Origin: Embiotoca jacksoni
Taxonomy: Eukaryota; Chordata; Actinopteri; Embiotocidae
Reading direction: 5' to 3'
Assembly (NCBI GenBank): GCA_022577435.1
Contig: JAKOON010000009.1
Location: 8,287,411 to 8,351,410, forward strand
Length of the DNA stretch: 64,000 bases
Shown: piece by piece, positions 59,893 to 64,000 of the stretch
Layout of the letters: every line of letters begins with the position of its first letter
Position numbering within the stretch: the first letter of the stretch is position 1
The notes under the pieces: model-generated
The model's database searches: none
The model's input: the letters and a program-made list of their open reading frames with translations, nothing else
Told to the model about the DNA's origin: nothing
Translations under genes and position numbers: made by a program

Positions 59893-61510
59893 TCTGTCCC
59901 TATGTGCTGTGTGTGTTTGTGCGTGTGCGTGTGTGGACCCTCTGGTCTCCTCCTGGCCCTGAGATTAAAGCAATGTCAGCAAGTGTGTGATGAGACCTCA
60001 CAGACGATACCTCTCTCTTTTCCATTCTGGCTCTCCTTGTCGCGCTGTCTCTCGTCTATCCAATTCATTATTCAGCCACCTCTTTCTGTCTCTTGTCCAC
60101 TATTTTTTCTCATTATCTATCTCTGTCTGACTGATACTAACTCCTTGTGGTCATTGCTACTTTTCCTCTTCACCCCACACCCCTCCTATTTCTATCTGAA
60201 TACATATTACTGTACTATATCTGTTCTCTCTTGTTCAATCAATCATCTTGCCCGCCAGCTGCTAGACCTCTTGGGGTCCTGTGATGTCCAAGCAGTTTCC
60301 CAGAGTGAACATTACTGAGGGAAGTAGTAAAAATATATCGTGGAGCTGTGCAGTCAAACTACCCAACCCAAAGTCTAACTACACTAAAACGGTAAATTTA
60401 ATACAATTTATATAAAAATGATCTGCACTATAGTCTGTTTAAATACTTAAACATAAAGTAAAAAAATATTTCCACATTAAACAGGAGCAGCAATTCCAGT
60501 GCAGCTTTGATCATAAAGAGGTTTGACAAAATCAACAAAAATAAATAGTTGAGGACAGTATCTGTATTCTGTGAACAGCTTTATTGACATTTAAAACTAA
60601 AAGACAAGGTGAGTTAGTGGTGGCAGAAATTTGGCATCCTGATTGTCCTGCCATACTCCTGACCATCTCTTTTTCAATTCACATTCGAATACAACGCTGA
60701 TGTTTTCAGATTACACTGAGTAATCTACCTCGAATTTGAGTTTGCATGTGTTTACATTGGAGTGCCTTGCTGAATGGAATGTTGCAAGTTTTTTGACATC
60801 TGGAAAATGTGTTTGCTGTATTGAGGTTTTGTAGCTTCTCTGTTTGTGGACTCAGAGAGAAAATTATTCCAAGGATTTTGTTAAACCTCACTCAGTATAA
60901 GTGTGTGTTGCCTGAACAGAGAGAGGTTAACCCACTAAGACCTTGGCTATTTGTTAAAATTGTGATGCCAACATGAAAAATCTTGGGACACTTAGGAGAA
61001 CTTCAAAAAACAATAAGTGTCCTTGTCCCCCCCAAAAAGTTAGTTTTACTTCTGCCTAGATAAATCTGTACATTAGAAATTATAACAACAATCAGTCAGT
61101 GACATTCTCTTTGTTAAATCTTCTCTAAATTAGCACAACAATGCTACACCCATTTTAGTCCCACTAGTCACATGCCATGTTATACAAACGTCTAAAAATG
61201 GCGCTTGATTGTATGTTATCAGATATAACCTGGTCCTGCTACAGGGACCTGCAGTGTGCCAAGAGAGAGACTGAAGAGACACCGAAGAGGAAGATCTAGG
61301 ACGTCTGGTCAACAAGTGAGCAGGAGCAGGGAAGAGGTAGGGCGAGATTCAGTAAAGGGATGAATAATTCAGACAAGTGTTATCTCCCTGTGCTTAGCTG
61401 CCTTTCCCTTCTCTGGCATTCACCTAATTGGTTGTAATGAGAGGAGCAAGTGTGGCTAAGAGGCCTAAAAGTGGTCCACTCTGATCCTGGCTCTGCTTCA
61501 GCTTCACTAA

Positions 61511-61536
61511 AAAGAGGAGGAGGAGGAGGAGGAGAG
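61511..61536. repeat. (AGG)n short repeat
   Basis: Eight AGG units in a purine-rich patch of the kcnq4 intron. Confidence 0.8.
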
Positions 61537-64000
61537 GAAACAAGGAGAGGAGAAAGCAGAGGAGTTAAGGTGAGAGTGGGAAAGAAAGGAAAAAGGTCAA
61601 AATTCAATAGCATTAAGTAGAGAAGAACACTGGCACAATAAACATAATTTCTATGAAATTCAGATATTTTCAACATTTGAAGTGTGAAATAATCTGTCCA
61701 CTGTAATAACTTGAAAACATGTTGAAGTTTCTGAGTTTTGTTTGAGTATTCAGTCAGGGTTTCAATTTTCTCTCCCTCTTTTAAGTCTTTCTTTTAGTCT
61801 GTTTTTTTTTTGGTTATTTTCACGTCCTGCCCCTGTGTGTTTCCTTAGATCAATATCAACTGTTTCCACTTCACCATCAGGCCCTTGTATTTCAAACCAC
61901 CTGCTTTCTTTTACGCTTTGGCAGTTTGTTGTTTCTGTTTTCATGTTGGTTATTGCTCCTGTTTCCAGTGAACATGGACTCTGCCTTCACCTGCTCATAA
62001 TGTTATTATATCTGTCTAGTTTTGTTAATCTGGAACTGTTTGTTCCATCTTCCTGAGTTTGTTTTTTCTATTGTTGTACCCAGAATCCTTTGATATCATT
62101 ATTCCCCTTTGGTTTAACCTCCTGCCCCCATTTGCGTCCTCCCTGTCTTTGAAATATGACAGTAACAAGAAGGAAGGACTCAGTATGTGGACAGAAAGTG
62201 TAACCTTAATGAGTGCTTTCCATTGGGTTTCATGTTTTTGTTAATTCATAGAGGGGGGAAAAATAACACTACACTGTTCATGAATGACGTATATATGAGC
62301 CAAAATCTAGACAAACAGAAGGCCAATTTTAGGCATTGAAAACATGCTTCCTGTGCTATATTCCTTTTGCAAACAAGGGTCAACCGTTTATAGAGTAATT
62401 TAGTTTTGCAGTTGATTTTAAAAACATGTGTAAGCAGATGAAACAGTACATGAGGACCAGTGCCCTTTATCCTACAAAAGGCACATCCTACGATAGCTGT
62501 GCTCTTTCACCCACTGTCTTGGATTGGGATGTTGCTTAATGTACAACAAGTGAGAAACAGAAAGCAGCCACTAAATGCTCAGTGTTTGCCAAGATGTTTG
62601 TGGCCAGTTCTACAACCCCAGAAGTGGTGATGGAAAATGGCAGAGCCACTGCAAATGTGTGTTATGTTTATGTGGAAGGTGGTGTCACTGGACGGTGATG
62701 TAAGCCTTTCTCACATGGCTCTCTGAACTTAAAATGACACAAGGACATGCAGACAAAGACACATTTAGTCTGACAGAAAATGATAGCAGTGTGACTGCAG
62801 TGCAGCCCCTCCACGTGATGCGACCTGAGCTCCAGTGTTTAACCTTACAGTAGCAGAGATAATGTTAGTGAACAGATAGCATGACAGGCTCTGGTTCCTC
62901 ATCACACTTACAACCACTGCCTATCTGTCCCGTACCAACTGAGGGATCACCAACAAAGAAGAAAATCCCGCCTTGGTGTCCTGGTGTTGCTGTCATGGTA
63001 ACCAACTGACAACATAGTGGTTGTGCTGCTGAGACCGTTTTTTAGGGATCTGCATTTCAGCAGGGTCACATTTACACAAGAAAGGAAAACCCAAGCACAT
63101 GACATGGAGGCAGGTTGTGTAGCAAATGCAGAATTTTTCATAACAGGAGTATGTGGAATTAGAAAAATTAAGCAGACAAACCAAACTATTCTCATCCCTG
63201 GGAGTCAAAAACTACAGTTTTGTCACACCCCACTGTCGTCTCAGAGATACACACAAGGTGCCTCAAGTTTAGCCACCAAAAACTATTTGATTAGCGTTAG
63301 GAAAAGATTAAGGTTTTCTGTAAAGGAAGTCATGCTACATAAGTAACATAATGTATGTTCTCATGGACTCAAACACCAGTCTTCCAGGTGCAAGGCCTCT
63401 GTTGTTCCATCCAACCACCCTTTACTTCCCACTAATGCAAACTTTGTCATTTTTTCTACTCTGCAACATGACCTTGTTCTTCAACCCAGATTGTCCGGTG
63501 CCAACGCTAAAGAGCATCTTGTCTGTGTCTCGCCTACGCCAATGGCTTTTGCAAAACAGCAGTACTGAGGCATGGGGCAGAATGTTTTTGTTTTTATCTG
63601 CCTAGTTTGACCAAACCTATGACGTGTCCTTCATGTTGACCAATAGGATTGCAGAATGCTCTCTGGTTTCTCCCCCTACTTGTTCTCACTTTCTTTAATG
63701 TGAAATTAAAGTTGAGTTAACTTTTGTCCCCACAAGTCATGGAATTTATGTATTTTTTCACCTCACAGTGTGAATCTATTTAGGTGTTAATGATTGTGAG
63801 GCTGTTTGGTCAGGGCAAAGATGACTGAGGAAGTCTGTGTCAATAAACGACAGTAGTCTGTGAGCGCTTGAGATCACTTACCTGCATGGCCAATATATTG
63901 GCAGATATCAGAAATATAGGTATTGGCACAAATACCAGCTGGTAAGGGTCGGGTTATGCACTCGATAAGGTTTCAATATAAAGTATCTGTATTGTTGAAA

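Larger units (their letters stand above)
46437..64000 (+). other. kcnq4: kcnq4 intron 1 (runs off the window)
   Basis: More than 17.5 kb of intron with no second exon found; no open frame resembling S1-S2 of a Kv7 channel was seen. It contains a Tc1 remnant, several microsatellites and dispersed repeats listed separately. Stretches 50000-52000, 56000-58500 and 60300-64000 look unique and AT-rich with nothing I can name. A long first intron is usual for KCNQ genes. Confidence 0.7.

Overview
This window is teleost fish nuclear DNA. The evidence is short phase-consistent exons with GT-AG introns, dense (CA)n and (CT)n microsatellites, Tc1- and hAT-type DNA transposon remnants, and pieces of the long dispersed repeats common in percomorph fishes. 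All identifiable genes lie on the + strand. No operon, CRISPR array, tRNA or rRNA was seen.

Layout. (1) 316-4516: the last five exons of rprd1a, an RNA polymerase II CTD-binding protein; its 5' half lies outside the window. (2) 5833-16480: a complete 13-exon gene for a 754-residue protein with two U1/matrin-type zinc fingers. I do not recognise a named family, and it is the least described gene here. (3) 17400-39920: nfyc, the gamma subunit of the CCAAT-binding factor NF-Y. It has an upstream non-coding exon and promoter near 17500, a second GC-rich CCAAT-bearing promoter-like region at 21230-22440, and ten coding exons from 29485 to 38553. One nfyc intron carries two microRNA genes, mir-30e and mir-30c. 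(4) 46135-46436: the first coding exon of kcnq4, a voltage-gated potassium channel, followed by more than 17.5 kb of its first intron, which runs off the end.

How the parts relate. The nfyc - kcnq4 order with mir-30e/mir-30c inside nfyc matches the tetrapod arrangement, which supports all four calls. rprd1a and the zinc-finger gene are neighbours on the 5' side. Both candidate nfyc promoter regions carry clusters of CCAAT/ATTGG boxes, the target of the protein the gene helps make, so autoregulation is plausible. The two miR-30 hairpins are on the host strand and so probably share the nfyc transcript.

Non-genic stretches are mostly unique AT-rich DNA with microsatellites and old transposon debris. 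I found no wholly new biological system. The best leads are the uncharacterised double zinc-finger gene, the CCAAT clusters at nfyc, the complementary (CA)n and (TG)n tracts in the nfyc 3' UTR, and a microsatellite pressed against an nfyc splice acceptor.
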